A program made the translations under genes and the position numbers. 61,935 bases of DNA from Syntrophomonas sp. GTDB lineage: Bacteria; Bacillota; Syntrophomonadia; Syntrophomonadales; Syntrophomonadaceae. The stretch spans positions 1 to 61,935 of the forward strand of contig JAENZN010000015.1 of the NCBI GenBank assembly GCA_016841245.1, in the 5' to 3' direction. A model generated the notes under the pieces. It searched no databases. It was given only the letters and a program-made list of their open reading frames with translations, and had not been told where the DNA came from. This document shows, piece after piece, positions 24,400-34,051 of this stretch. Position 1 is the first letter of the stretch; each line of letters opens with the position of its first letter.

Positions 24400-26535
24400 T
24401 TAACGAAGGGTGACCAGTCCATCGGCAGCTTTTACTCCGGAACCTTTTTCAAAGACCAGGAGAGGATTGATGTCCAGTTCGGCGATCCTGTCCTGCAGGG
24501 CCATCCCCATTTTAGATACATTCAGCAGTACATCTACCAGGGCTTCGATGTGCCGTTCTTTTTGTCCCCGTGCCCCTTTGAGCAGGGCATAGCTTTTCAG
24601 CTCTTCCAGCATCTCATAGGCGTCCTGCCGGTTGATAGGCAGGATGCGGGTGGAAGCATCTTTGAGGATTTCTACATAGATACCGCCCATACCCACGACT
24701 ATGACCGGTCCAAAAGTGTCGTCGTGTTTCAGCCCTACCAGCATTTCGATTCCGGGCGGAAGCATTTCCGAGATCATTATCCCGTCTATGTGAGCCTCTG
24801 GTTTTTGTTCTTTCACGTTCTGCATTATCTGCTGGAATGCCTGAATGACTTCCCGTTCTGAATTGATGCCCAGGATAACTCCCCCAACATCTGATTTATG
24901 CGCGATGTCAGGAGATACTATTTTCATCACTATCGGGAAGCCGATCTGTTTCGCTGCAGCTGCAGCCTCGGCCTGGTTTTTGGCCAGAATATCTGAGGTC
25001 ACCGGTATGTTATAGGCATGCAGGAGTTTTTTGGAGTTTATTTCATCCAGGATTTTGCCTTCTATGTTCAGCTGGTCCAGCATGGCTGCAGTCTCTGCTG
25101 ATTTACCTGTATCCGGTGTTTCCCGGGCGGCGGCCTTTTTGTAGGCAGCCGTATATCTGCGGAATTTATTCAGCTGTCCGAGGGCGTATATGGCCTGGGT
25201 AGGCTCTTCAAAAAAGGGAATGGTGGTGGCCTGGAATTCTTTTCGTATTTCATCATTGCCTGCCATCCATATGATAATGATGGGTTTGGAAGTGGATTCT
25301 TCCAGTTTTTTTATGGCCGGTATCAGCTGATCTTTCAGGTGTTCCAGGAGACCTATGAATATTACTGCCGCATCTGTTCCCGGATCATCAACTACGCACC
25401 TGGCACTGTCATAGAATTTGTCTACTTCAGTAAGTACCTGGGCGGTGATATCGACCGGATTTCTGGGTGATCCGAAGGGGGGCAGCAGAGAACGCAGTTT
25501 TTCTTCAGTGTCGTCCTGCAGCTTGGCCAGCTGCAATCCGTACTTTTCACAGGCATCAGCCATGATAACACCGGCTCCGCCGGAAATCGAGAGTATTCCT
25601 ACCCGGTCTCCCTGCATCCGTTTGGGATTGCTGAATATTTTCAGGCAGTGGAACATTTCGTCAGCGTTGTCAACTCTGATTATACCCATCTGCCGGAAGA
25701 AGGCATCGACCAGTTTGTCTTCCCCGGCTATGGAACCGGTATGAGATGCTGCCGCTTTGCTGCCTGCTGCCGAACGTCCTACTTTCATGGCTACGATGGG
25801 TTTTTCTTTTTCCATAGAGAGCCGGGCACATTCTTTCAGGCGGGATACATCTTTGAGCCCCTCCATGTAAGTGGCCACAACCCTGGTTTTTTCATCATTT
25901 AATACATAGTGCAGATAGTCGCCGGTAGAAACTACCGCTTCGTTACCGCCTACTATCATATAGCTCATACCGATGCCGGTCTCCTGGGCTATTGCGTACA
26001 GCATGCCCCCTACCGCACCGCTCTGGGCTATCAGGGCAGCCGGTCCTTTCTTAAAATTACCCCGCACCAGAGCACCGGTGAAGCTGGCGGTAATGTTGCC
26101 CCAGTGATTGATATATCCCTGGCAGTTGGGACCACAGACCGGCATGTTATTATCAGCTGCCAGCTGTACCAGCTGTTTTTGCATTTCCTGGCCGTCCCCT
26201 CCTATTTCACCGAAACCGGAGCTGAATACCAGGGCTGATTTTATCCCTTTATCTTGTGCTTCCTGCAGCGCTCCCAGTACCAGGTCGGCCCTGACCGCTA
26301 CTATAAGCAGGTCAACCGCCCCGGGCAGTTCTTTTATGCCCCGGTAGCAGGTGATTCCCTGCACTATATCGTACCGGGGGTTGATGGGATATATTTTCCC
26401 CTGGTAGCCATAGTCTTTTAAGAATTTTATCGGCCTGCCGCCAATGCTTTTTTCATTGTTCGAAGCCCCTACAATGGCTATACTTTCAGGATCCAGCAGG
26501 GCGCCTAATACCTCGTGTTCATTTACAGCATTCAT
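24400..26535 (-). CDS. ADP-forming acetate/acyl-CoA synthetase, fused alpha-beta subunits
   Basis: 711 residues. The alpha half (about 1-460) has the CoA-binding Rossmann domain (IAIVGASNNEKSIGGRPIKF), the ligase-CoA domains, and the SHTGSIAGEDK segment characteristic of these enzymes. The beta half (about 480-711) is an ATP-grasp domain with IVSPDIAHKSDVGGVILGI, which carries the phosphorylated-histidine loop HKSDVGGV. By family knowledge it catalyses acyl-CoA + ADP + Pi = acid + CoA + ATP, giving substrate-level ATP or activating an acid. Its place behind TRAP transporter and VOC genes in one sigma-54-controlled run suggests it handles the imported carboxylate. AGGAGG precedes the ATG. Substrate unknown. 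Confidence 0.92.
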   Translation of the reverse strand: MNAVNEHEVLGALLDPESIAIVGASNNEKSIGGRPIKFLKDYGYQGKIYPINPRYDIVQGITCYRGIKELPGAVDLLIVAVRADLVLGALQEAQDKGIKSALVFSSGFGEIGGDGQEMQKQLVQLAADNNMPVCGPNCQGYINHWGNITASFTGALVRGNFKKGPAALIAQSGAVGGMLYAIAQETGIGMSYMIVGGNEAVVSTGDYLHYVLNDEKTRVVATYMEGLKDVSRLKECARLSMEKEKPIVAMKVGRSAAGSKAAASHTGSIAGEDKLVDAFFRQMGIIRVDNADEMFHCLKIFSNPKRMQGDRVGILSISGGAGVIMADACEKYGLQLAKLQDDTEEKLRSLLPPFGSPRNPVDITAQVLTEVDKFYDSARCVVDDPGTDAAVIFIGLLEHLKDQLIPAIKKLEESTSKPIIIIWMAGNDEIRKEFQATTIPFFEEPTQAIYALGQLNKFRRYTAAYKKAAARETPDTGKSAETAAMLDQLNIEGKILDEINSKKLLHAYNIPVTSDILAKNQAEAAAAAKQIGFPIVMKIVSPDIAHKSDVGGVILGINSEREVIQAFQQIMQNVKEQKPEAHIDGIMISEMLPPGIEMLVGLKHDDTFGPVIVVGMGGIYVEILKDASTRILPINRQDAYEMLEELKSYALLKGARGQKERHIEALVDVLLNVSKMGMALQDRIAELDINPLLVFEKGSGVKAADGLVTLR

Positions 26536-26687
26536 AGAGCTGAACCTCCTTTATATTGAGTAAGCGCAATTTTAAAGGGAGATACTTCTCCAGGAGCAGT
26601 ATCTCCGCTTTATCATTTTTTGTCACCAGAAGCTGTTCCTGGTGTGCCTGGGGCCGGAACCGAATCTGATTCCTGGTCTGCACCAGA

Positions 26688-27143
26688 TTATGATTGGTCC
26701 CAGGCCTTTAACATGCGTTCACCCGAGGTGTAGTCTTTGTATTCGCCCAGCCATTCCTGCAGCTGCAGTACCGCTCCAAATGCATTGTGAGCACCTATCA
26801 GAATCTCTTTTTTAACTCCCTGCATTTCTTTGTAACCGGAGTAGCGTATCCCGTTTTTCTGCAGCCGTTCGATGGCTTCTTCCAGGTTTTCGATGTCAAC
26901 TCCTATATGCTGGAGACTCTCTCCGTATTTTTCGATATGCCTGGCTACAAATCCATCCGGAGCGGTGGTCTGCAGCAGGCCGATTATGACCCCATCGGCT
27001 ATGATGTATGCATCACAGCTGTACTGCCATTCTTCATTTTCCACATGCATCAAAAATTGTGCTCCATATATATCTCTTAGCCTTTTTCCTGTTTCCTCCA
27101 GGCTTTTTACAGCAAAACTTATGTGATCTATTTTTTTTATCAT
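26688..27143 (-). CDS. VOC-fold protein, methylmalonyl-CoA epimerase-like
   Basis: 151 residues in the vicinal-oxygen-chelate fold. It begins MIKKIDHISFAVKSLEETGK, with the metal-ligand His7, and has SLQHIGVDIENLEEAIERLQ in the second half, the paired beta-alpha-beta modules of methylmalonyl-CoA epimerase and glyoxalase. The start is ATG 27143, right behind AAAGGAG; the longer frame upstream lacks such a site. It lies between dctM and the acyl-CoA synthetase gene on the same strand, so a step on the CoA thioester of the imported acid (epimerisation, for example) is a reasonable guess. Isomerase, dioxygenase or lyase are the alternatives in this superfamily. Confidence 0.75.
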   Translation of the reverse strand: MIKKIDHISFAVKSLEETGKRLRDIYGAQFLMHVENEEWQYSCDAYIIADGVIIGLLQTTAPDGFVARHIEKYGESLQHIGVDIENLEEAIERLQKNGIRYSGYKEMQGVKKEILIGAHNAFGAVLQLQEWLGEYKDYTSGERMLKAWDQS

Positions 27144-27365
27144 TATTATGACTCCTTTCGCTTTTCCAACCGGTAGTACCACCTGCTGCTGCAGCAGGTT
27201 TCGGTGCAGCAGTAAGAAAACCCGAATATCTTCTTTGTTATATACGTTTGACTTGATTACTATCATCTTTGTATAATAAGGTTGTATAATTTTTTATCTG
27301 GCGGTTTAAACCGCTTTTTTTTTGTATTTATGTCTTTACTGCTGAATAAATTGCGGTCACCTCCG

Positions 27366-28652
27366 TCACATCAGGGATGGAATCAATAAGGCGATCTGCG
27401 GGCATAATATGAGCAGACCCAGCCCCACGAAAGCCCAGGCCAGCATGGGCAAGACTCCTTTGAAGACCTTCTCCAGGGGCACTCCGCAAACGCCGCTGGT
27501 AACGAAACAGTTTATCCCTACCGGTGGTGTACAGAGGCCGATTTCCAGCAGTATTACCAGGAATACGCCAAACCAGATGGGATCATATCCCAGGCCGAAT
27601 AGAATCGGTGCTACCAGGGGCAGGGTAAGCAGCATGGTGCCCATGGAGGGTAAAAACATTCCCAGGATCACATAGACCACTACCAGCATAAGCAGTATGA
27701 AGATTCTCGGTACTGCCAGACCGCCGATACTCTGAATGACAGCCTGTGATGCTCCGGTGAAGGTGAGGAAATAGGTAAATATCTGGGCTCCGATGATAAT
27801 GGCAAAAATCCAGGCCGAAGTTACACAGGTGTTTTTAAGTCCTTCTATTATCTGTTTCATACCCAGCGTGCTGGTGATGATCCCCAGGATCAGGGTTCCT
27901 ATCGCACCCACGGCTGCCGCTTCTGAAGCAGTGGTGATGCCGCTGTACAAGCATCCTAAAACCAGCCCGGCAATAACGATCAGCGGCCAGATGCTTTTTA
28001 TTGCAGTCCAGCGTTCCTTCCAGCTGAACGGATCCATCGGGGGGGCTATCTCCGGATGTCGTTTGATTTTCAGCCATATCCCAAAAGAATACAGCGCGGT
28101 CAGCATAATGCCTGGGATCAGCCCGGCCATCAGGAGCTTGCCGATGGAGGCTTCCACTTCCACCCCATATACTACCAGGAGAATACTGGGTGGTATGACT
28201 GCCGCCAGGGTACCTGACAGGGCCACAGTTGAACTGCTCAATTCATCCTGGTACTTGTATTTCCTCATCTCAGGTACGGCTATGGACCCGAAGGTTGCAC
28301 AGGATGCTGTACTGGATCCTGAACAGGCTCCGAAAGCTGCTCCGCCCAGGATCGTGGCTACGGCCAGTCCTCCCCGGGTATGTCCGATGCATTTGTATGC
28401 TGCCACATAGGCCTGCTTGGCCAGACCGCTCTGGTTGAGCAGTTCTGCCATCAGTACGAACAACGGTATGGTAACCAGGGTATAACTGGCCACACAGCGA
28501 AAGGTAGTGGTCATGAGGATGCTCAGAGTACTGGTTATACCCTGTTCTACCGCCAGTCCGAACATCCCGGCCGCGCCCAGGGCAAAAGCTATGGGCATCC
28601 CTGCGAAGAGAAAGACAAATAGAAGTATGACACCGACAGCCACTTTATTCAC
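27366..28652 (-). CDS. dctM: TRAP transporter large permease subunit
   Basis: 428 residues, about 12 transmembrane segments, a typical DctM (ion-transporter fold). Motifs visible are GGAAFGACSGSSTASCATFG in the first half and the conserved LPSMGTMLLTLPLVAPILFG and CTPPVGINCFVTSGVCGVPL near the end. With DctP and DctQ it carries out sodium- or proton-driven uptake of carboxylates. The start overlaps the end of dctQ by 8 bases, so translation is coupled. It belongs to the minus-strand run dctP-dctQ-dctM-VOC-acyl-CoA synthetase-DUF1646. A perfect GCGGTTTAAACCGC palindrome with a T tract on the plus side lies downstream at 27312-27325. Confidence 0.93.
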   Translation of the reverse strand: MNKVAVGVILLFVFLFAGMPIAFALGAAGMFGLAVEQGITSTLSILMTTTFRCVASYTLVTIPLFVLMAELLNQSGLAKQAYVAAYKCIGHTRGGLAVATILGGAAFGACSGSSTASCATFGSIAVPEMRKYKYQDELSSSTVALSGTLAAVIPPSILLVVYGVEVEASIGKLLMAGLIPGIMLTALYSFGIWLKIKRHPEIAPPMDPFSWKERWTAIKSIWPLIVIAGLVLGCLYSGITTASEAAAVGAIGTLILGIITSTLGMKQIIEGLKNTCVTSAWIFAIIIGAQIFTYFLTFTGASQAVIQSIGGLAVPRIFILLMLVVVYVILGMFLPSMGTMLLTLPLVAPILFGLGYDPIWFGVFLVILLEIGLCTPPVGINCFVTSGVCGVPLEKVFKGVLPMLAWAFVGLGLLILCPQIALLIPSLM

Positions 28653-29175
28653 CTCCTTCTATCGTATCTTGTAAATCATTTGCATCCGGTAAATTTTCCT
28701 TGCCTTTGATTACCTCGAAAATCAGTCTGATAAAGAATACTGCCATCCCAAAAGCTACCAGCATATATATGGGAGCCAGGGGATAAGCCAGCACCCCTCT
28801 GGATGTGCTGTGCAGCAGTACAGCAGTATTGAACTGCTGTATCGCGGTATAAACCACCATCAGCACATAGAAAGCTACTACTAATTCCATCACCCGGTCC
28901 AGTATGTGCAGGATCTTTTCTGGGATATACTGGCGGAAAAGCTCCACTTTTACATGGCCGTCTACTTTCTGGCAGTAGCTCATAGAGAAGAATACCAGCA
29001 GGATCATAAGGATTTCCTCACATATTTCCAGGGTCCCCGGAATAGGATGGTTGAACAGATAACGTCCCATGGCATCTGAAAACACCCATACCCCCAGGAT
29101 GGCCAGGATAGCAGTACCGATATTCAGCATTAACTTTTCCAGCGTAGTGAAGGAATTATATATTTTATTTATCAC
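28645..29175 (-). CDS. dctQ: TRAP transporter small permease subunit
   Basis: 176 residues with four transmembrane helices (MLNIGTAILAILGVWVFSDA, EILMILLVFFSMSYCQKVDG, VVAFYVLMVVYTAIQQF, PIYMLVAFGMAVFFIRLIFE), the DctQ architecture. GTG 29175 was chosen as start because AAGGAGG lies 7 bases before it; the longer frame to 29229 would include that site. DctQ bridges DctM and the periplasmic/surface binding protein. It follows dctP after a 211-base gap containing a stable hairpin and overlaps dctM by 8 bases. Confidence 0.9.
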   Translation of the reverse strand: MINKIYNSFTTLEKLMLNIGTAILAILGVWVFSDAMGRYLFNHPIPGTLEICEEILMILLVFFSMSYCQKVDGHVKVELFRQYIPEKILHILDRVMELVVAFYVLMVVYTAIQQFNTAVLLHSTSRGVLAYPLAPIYMLVAFGMAVFFIRLIFEVIKGKENLPDANDLQDTIEGGE

Positions 29176-29265
29176 GGCAATTCCTCCTTGCGTTATGCCC
29201 GTCTGTATGAAGGGCGGTTGCATAGACAATAAATCATTATTTCAGCATGTGATCTTATTTTTAGG

Positions 29266-29305
29266 TGAAGTACCTGTACCAACAGCGGTCAGGACAGGTA
29301 CTTCA
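29266..29305 (-). promoter_or_regulatory. 12-bp hairpin between dctP and dctQ
   Basis: TGAAGTACCTGT (29266-29277) pairs perfectly with ACAGGTACTTCA (29294-29305). There is no T run on the minus-strand side. In binding-protein transporter operons such a structure commonly stabilises the upstream mRNA segment and gives more binding protein than permease; that role is inferred here. Confidence 0.55.
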
Positions 29306-29386
29306 TATGGTGTTATAATCTGCTTCGATGTTTACGGCCCATACTGCTGTGTTTCCTGCAGCGTTTGATTTCACCAGCGATGTTAC

Positions 29387-30466
29387 TTATTTGATACCGG
29401 CATATAGTGCATCCAGCACATCCTGTCCGGGCAGTCCCTGGGCTTTCATCTCCTGTATCCATTTGTCTTTGACCGGGGCCTGGACATCCAGCCATTCCTG
29501 CTGATCATCCGGGCTGAGTTCATTTATATCCATGCCTTGATCTATGAAATCCTGTTTTTGCTTGGCTTCATCGGCATCCATTCTTTCCCCCAAGTCCTGC
29601 AGTGCTTCTTGAGACGCCTGCAGCATAGCCTGCTGGACATCTTCCGGCAGTGACTGCCATACTTCTTCGTTAATGGCATAACCAAAGATTCCACCGGATA
29701 CATCGACTCCCCAGGTGCAGTAATTAACGACTTCATCCAGTTTATGTGAATGCAGGGAGACTGCGGATATCAAGCTGCCATCTACGGTACCGCGGGACAG
29801 CGCTTCGTAAAGCTCCCCGACCGGGATCTGTACCGGTATAGCTCCGAAACTGGTTATTATATCATCCATAACTCCTCCACTGCTGCGGATCTTCATACCT
29901 TTGATATCGGCAAGACTCTGGACCGGTTTATCTACCGTAAAGAGCTGAAAGACCTGGTTGGCAAAGGGCAGTACCGGACGAATATTATTTTTTACAAAAT
30001 CCTGGTTCAGTACCGGATCACTGGTGCAGGTATCCCATACCGCCGGGTTGCCTTCGACACAGTTGGACCATATTCCGGAAATAGCACCTGCTCCTGTAAT
30101 CAAGGGCATTCTGCCGTTGAAATAGGGAAATGGCACATACCCTACGTCAGCAACTCCGGTGCTGACTACATCCAGCATATCGGCTGCCTTGCCCAGCTGC
30201 TGGGATGGATATAATTCAAATTCAACCCTGCCATCAGTAAGTTCAGTGGTCCTTTCCATCCAGAGCTGTATCCCCTGGCTGACGTAATGAGTCTTGGGAT
30301 ATATGTCTGCTACTTTTAGTTTAATGACCTCTGCTGCATTATCACCGGAATCAGCAGCTGATTCCTGGTTGGAGCCGCAGCCCACTGCGGTAACAGCCAG
30401 TATTAATAGAACTACCAGTAAAATACTTGATTTTTTTGCTCTGCCCGCCATTATTTTGGATATCAT
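29387..30466 (-). CDS. dctP: TRAP transporter substrate-binding lipoprotein
   Basis: 359 residues. The signal peptide with lipobox ends in TAVGC (Cys30), so in a Gram-positive cell it is a lipid-anchored DctP. Family features are LKVADIYPKTHYVSQGIQLW, the FELYPSQQLGKAADMLDVVS segment and the carboxylate-binding arginine in DIKGMKIRSSGG (about Arg190). It captures a carboxylate and passes it to DctQM. It is first in the minus-strand unit, directly behind a sigma-54 promoter and the gene for its probable activator. The ligand cannot be assigned; the CoA-ligase and epimerase-like partners point to a short-chain or branched organic acid. Confidence 0.93.
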   Translation of the reverse strand: MISKIMAGRAKKSSILLVVLLILAVTAVGCGSNQESAADSGDNAAEVIKLKVADIYPKTHYVSQGIQLWMERTTELTDGRVEFELYPSQQLGKAADMLDVVSTGVADVGYVPFPYFNGRMPLITGAGAISGIWSNCVEGNPAVWDTCTSDPVLNQDFVKNNIRPVLPFANQVFQLFTVDKPVQSLADIKGMKIRSSGGVMDDIITSFGAIPVQIPVGELYEALSRGTVDGSLISAVSLHSHKLDEVVNYCTWGVDVSGGIFGYAINEEVWQSLPEDVQQAMLQASQEALQDLGERMDADEAKQKQDFIDQGMDINELSPDDQQEWLDVQAPVKDKWIQEMKAQGLPGQDVLDALYAGIK

Positions 30467-30701
30467 TGATTTTCGCCTCCTCTTAAATCTTCAGTTTCCC
30501 GCCGGATCAAGCAGGTAATCGGTCACTGCAACTGTACAAGCATAATCAATCTCCTATTGCTTTATCTCCCCCCTGTATTATTATCATTCATCTGATCTGA
30601 TAAGCTTCTGTTCCAAATATTCCTGATGCCGTTGATATCTGCATATCTGTTAGTCATTCTGCTTCTCTGCCCCGGGGTAAAATATTGTCGATCTATACTT
30701 T

Positions 30702-30717
30702 TGCAAAGTTTGTGCCA
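30702..30717 (-). promoter_or_regulatory. sigma-54 promoter (-24/-12) of the TRAP/acyl-CoA synthetase operon
   Basis: On the minus strand TGGCACAAACTTTGCA fits the consensus TGGCAC-N5-TTGC with no mismatch in either box. It lies about 236 bases upstream of dctP and reads toward it. An activator with the sigma-54-contacting GAFTGA loop is encoded right upstream. Confidence 0.88.
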
Positions 30718-30752
30718 TTACAGTAAATATGCCGTAAATTCGGGGATCGGTG

Positions 30753-30768
30753 TTTTGAGCATTCAAAA
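30753..30768. promoter_or_regulatory. palindrome upstream of the sigma-54 promoter, candidate activator site
   Basis: TTTTGAGCATTCAAAA is a dyad (6-bp arms, 4-base centre) 36 bases upstream of the -24 box, an enhancer-like position for a Fis-type HTH dimer. The partial match TTTGAGCAT lies (minus strand) near 33182-33190, upstream of the activator gene. Confidence 0.5.
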
Positions 30769-30801
30769 TGCGGCTACGATAAGTCCAGATTTATAGAAAA
30801 A

Positions 30802-30844
30802 AGCTCCTGTCACCGCTTCGAGAAGCAGATACGACAGGAGCTTA
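30802..30844 (-). terminator. intrinsic terminator of the activator gene
   Basis: AAGCTCCTGTC (30802-30812) and GACAGGAGCTT (30834-30844) form an 11-bp stem with an inner GCTT-CGAG-AAGC arm. On the minus strand it is followed by TTTTTTCTATAAAT. It separates the activator gene from the dctP promoter. Confidence 0.85.
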
Positions 30845-30900
30845 AGTACTCAAAAACCCTGGTTTCTATAAATTTAGACATTTCCAAGATTTTAGATTTT

Positions 30901-32958
30901 TCACTGAATATTATATTTATCAATTTTCTGATATATGCTGGCCCGGCTGATCCCCAACATTTCTGATGCCTTTATTTTGCTGCCTTGACACTGCCGCAGT
31001 GCTTTTTCTATTGCTGTGCGTTCTGCTTCTTCCAAAATCTCTCGCAATTGACCGGGCATCACTATTTCTCCTGCTGGTTGATGTCTGATATAATTGGGCA
31101 GGTGTACCGTTTGGATTAAATCTCCCTCAACAAAATTCAAACAATGTTCCAGTACATTTTCCATCTCCCGGATATTTCCCGGCCAGGAGTATTCGATAAG
31201 ATAGTTCATAGTATCTTCATGCACCCTGGGAACCAGAAAACCCATGGAATTACAAAGTTTTCTCAATAAAAAGTTAACCAGTTCCGGAATATCTTCTTTC
31301 CGATATCTCAAGGGTGGGATCTTGAGCTCAACCACATTCAGACGATAATACAGATCAGTCCGAAAGAGCTTTTTTTCCATTAATTCTTCCAGAGGCCGGT
31401 TGGTAGCGGCCAGCACCCGGACATCTATCGAAACAGGTGTTCTCCCGCCTATTCTCTCTATTTCCTTCTCCTGCAGTACCCGCAGCAGTTTTACCTGCAT
31501 GGTCAGCGGCATATCCCCTATTTCATCCAGGAAAATAGTTCCTTTATGGGCAAGTTCGAACTTCCCTATCTTTCCGCCCTTCTTGGCTCCGGTGAAAGCC
31601 CCCTCTTCATAGCCAAACAGCTCTGATTCCAGGAGGTTCTCGGGAATAGCCGCACAGTTCACTTTAATGAACGGTTCCCGGCTGCGGCTGCTTTCATAAT
31701 ATATAGCATTGGCAAAAAGTTCTTTGCCGGTACCGCTTTCTCCTCTGATCAATATGGTGGAATTGGAATGGGCCACCTTCATGGCCATCTGTTTGACTTC
31801 ACTCATTATGGCCGATCTGCCTATGATATTATTGACGGTGAATGATGTGCCCTGGTATTTTTTCATAACATTTTTATAGTACTCGACTTCACTGGATAAT
31901 TTGCTGATCTTATTGGCCAGAGTAGTCATCTGGGTTATATCCTTGAACATTATTTTACCCAGGGCTCCGGTGATTTTTCCATCTTTTTCGATCGGCAGCC
32001 GCATAACTACGATCTCTTTTCCCTTGATATTTTGAATGTCTCCGATTTCAGCTTTTCCAGTCTGAACTACGATATGCAGGCGGGTATTTTCTACTACTTC
32101 ACTCACATGATTGCCGATCGCAGCCTCTGTCGGAATGTCCAGAAATTCGGAAATATGTTTATTGAACATGGTAATTATACCCTTGCTGTCCACCACCATA
32201 TAAGCTTCATAGGGATTATCCAGAATATTTTGTACGTTCCGGTTATATTCTTTAACTTGATCCAGCTCTTCGCTCAGACTCTTCAGTCTGGTAACATCCT
32301 GGAAAATAGTCACCGCACCTACCAGCTTTCCGTCCCGGATGATAGGATTTCGATTAGTAATATAATAAAGTCCATTATATTCAAATTTCGCGCCCAACTG
32401 GGGTTTCCGAGTTTTCAGTATATCCGGCAGAGGCGTTCGAGGTGATATTTCCCGGATATGCCGTCCGATAGCTTCCCGGGCAGGTATTTTCAGGATTTGT
32501 TCCGCCATTTTGTTGAATAGAAACACTCTGCTGTCCAGGTCAATAGCAATTATAGCACTGCTGTTATCATTGATAATCACATTCAATTCATCGATAGTAT
32601 TTTCACGCTGTAGTATGGTCGTGAATAATTGTCCCGGAGAAATGACCCCCAGCAGTTTGTCCTTTTCATCCACCACAACTACCCGCTCCAGGGGAAGATC
32701 AAGCAGCCGGCAGATTTCTTTCTGCTGTTTCTTGATAGCTTCTTCCCGGAAATTTGCCACCGGAGTACGCAGCCTGGCACCTGCGAGTATAGCCTGGGCC
32801 AGACTCTTCTGAGTAATTATGCCTAAAACTTTATCATGATCGTCAACAATAGGCACGCTGTCAACTTTATCGTTCTGGAACAATAAAGCTGCTTTTTCCA
32901 GAGTATCTTCCTCATGACATCTGGGTGGATTATAAACAAGCAAATTGAGATCATCCAT
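30901..32958 (-). CDS. sigma-54-dependent activator, CBS-CBS-PAS-PAS-AAA-Fis HTH
   Basis: 685 residues. Two CBS motifs (about 1-115) suggest sensing of an adenosyl ligand such as ATP, AMP or a CoA-related molecule. Two PAS domains follow (about 125-225 and 245-345). The AAA+ domain has Walker A GESGTGKE (about 406), the sigma-54 contact loop GAFTGA (about 452), Walker B FLDEIGD and [11 protein letters not shown]-type sensor (seen as [11 protein letters not shown]). The C-terminal Fis-like HTH is [19 protein letters not shown]. The start is ATG 32958 behind GGGAG; a TTG at 32976 has no site of its own. It sits upstream of, and in the same direction as, the dctP operon with its sigma-54 promoter, and is the obvious activator. 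Confidence 0.93.
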   Translation of the reverse strand: MDDLNLLVYNPPRCHEEDTLEKAALLFQNDKVDSVPIVDDHDKVLGIITQKSLAQAILAGARLRTPVANFREEAIKKQQKEICRLLDLPLERVVVVDEKDKLLGVISPGQLFTTILQRENTIDELNVIINDNSSAIIAIDLDSRVFLFNKMAEQILKIPAREAIGRHIREISPRTPLPDILKTRKPQLGAKFEYNGLYYITNRNPIIRDGKLVGAVTIFQDVTRLKSLSEELDQVKEYNRNVQNILDNPYEAYMVVDSKGIITMFNKHISEFLDIPTEAAIGNHVSEVVENTRLHIVVQTGKAEIGDIQNIKGKEIVVMRLPIEKDGKITGALGKIMFKDITQMTTLANKISKLSSEVEYYKNVMKKYQGTSFTVNNIIGRSAIMSEVKQMAMKVAHSNSTILIRGESGTGKELFANAIYYESSRSREPFIKVNCAAIPENLLESELFGYEEGAFTGAKKGGKIGKFELAHKGTIFLDEIGDMPLTMQVKLLRVLQEKEIERIGGRTPVSIDVRVLAATNRPLEELMEKKLFRTDLYYRLNVVELKIPPLRYRKEDIPELVNFLLRKLCNSMGFLVPRVHEDTMNYLIEYSWPGNIREMENVLEHCLNFVEGDLIQTVHLPNYIRHQPAGEIVMPGQLREILEEAERTAIEKALRQCQGSKIKASEMLGISRASIYQKIDKYNIQ

Positions 32959-33286
32959 GTGGATCGCTCCCTTCAAATCCCGGACAAATTATGCAGAACT
33001 GCGACATCTCAATTTCTATCTAATTTATAATTAAATGTTTACTGGTAAGTTCCTGAATTTTTATATTATTATCCTGCTCATGCAGGTTAAAGATGAACTG
33101 CTGAGAAAAGACCTGATCAGATCAAGAAAATATTATTTTTCTATAATATTATTTTCTCTGATTATATCAGACGAGCAGTTTATGCTCAAATTTTATCGAA
33201 TTATAATGAATATTAGAGAAAATTGTCCCTATGCCCGATTGGATGAGCAGCAGAGATCATGTCTGCCAATTTACCAGATTCAAAAT

Positions 33287-33607
33287 CTAACGAACCAACC
33301 AGCCGTAATCCTGCCTGCAGTCCACCACAGCATCTACGTATACGGTGCTGTTCTTCACCTGATAAACCAGCAGGTACCTCTTTGCTATCAAGAGCTTGCG
33401 GTATTTGCCCGATGGTACCAACAGATCGGAAAGCCATGGATTCCGCTCGGGAAATTTCTGAAGGGATTTTGCTTTTTCATTAAACTCCTCAACAAATCGC
33501 AGCGCTGCCGTTTCACTAACCTGGGCAAGAAAACGGGCATGATATACCAACATCTGAGTGGCATCATTGGAGATAATCACTTCACACAACTTATCTTCGT
33601 TGTCCAT
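33287..33607 (-). CDS. relE: RelE/ParE-type toxin (intact)
   Basis: 106 residues: MDNEDKLCEVIISNDATQML, HARFLAQVSETAALRFVEEF, FPERNPWL, and KRYLLVYQVKNSTVYVDAVV with the end DCRQDYGWLVR. This is the RelE/ParE fold. By family knowledge it is a ribosome-dependent mRNA interferase or gyrase poison, neutralised by the antitoxin encoded just upstream. The start codon overlaps the antitoxin gene by 17 bases. The last 30 bases of coding sequence are nearly identical to those of the interrupted paralogue at 18920-19421, so one locus was copied from the other or from a common donor. Confidence 0.85.
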   Translation of the reverse strand: MDNEDKLCEVIISNDATQMLVYHARFLAQVSETAALRFVEEFNEKAKSLQKFPERNPWLSDLLVPSGKYRKLLIAKRYLLVYQVKNSTVYVDAVVDCRQDYGWLVR

Positions 33608-33878
33608 CTAATACCTCCCTGACAGCATCCTTCATCATATTGGATACCTGGTCAATGGAATATCCTTTTTGGCCGTTCAGCCGAGCTTCCTCCGCAGCAA
33701 CTAGATTTTCCCGAAGACGCAGCATGCTTTCGCGTCTGGCAAAGGCTTCAATATCCATGACCACCAGATCTCCCTCACCGTTTTTTGTAAGATACACTGG
33801 TTCTCCGGTAGATTTGCACAGCTCGGAAATCTCATTATAGTTTTTTCGTATTACCGCAGAGGGCTTTATATTTATCAT
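33591..33878 (-). CDS. Phd/YefM-family antitoxin
   Basis: 95 residues: MINIKPSAVIRKNYNEISEL with GEPVYLTKNGEGDLVVMDIE, the same DNA-binding domain as the antitoxin at 19405-19689, and a more divergent C-terminal toxin-binding part (KGYSIDQVSNMMKDAVREVL). ATG 33878 was preferred over GTG 33887 because GAGGTG lies about 8 bases before it. It is upstream of, and overlaps, the intact toxin gene. It probably autorepresses with the toxin as co-repressor. Confidence 0.87.
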   Translation of the reverse strand: MINIKPSAVIRKNYNEISELCKSTGEPVYLTKNGEGDLVVMDIEAFARRESMLRLRENLVAAEEARLNGQKGYSIDQVSNMMKDAVREVLDGQRR

Positions 33879-34051
33879 CCCAATCACCTCGTTTCATGGC
33901 ATTATTATATTCTTATTATACTCTTATTATATACTTATAGTATTACAATAGGAGTAATTTGCAAATCTGGAGGCACCCCCTACCGCTTATATTATCAGTT
34001 TTACAGTCGAAGGATATACCGGGTCCAGGACTAATGAGGCAGCTAAGTGAA

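Noticed and set aside
23805-24413. Long plus-strand frame opposite the DUF1646 gene
   Set aside because: Composition (Ser/Thr/Met/Ile-rich) is what the antisense of a hydrophobic membrane gene gives; no start signal.
27312-27335. GCGGTTTAAACCGC plus a T tract as the terminator of dctM
   Set aside because: The T tract is on the plus-strand side, so it does not fit a minus-strand transcript; the downstream gene order suggests read-through.
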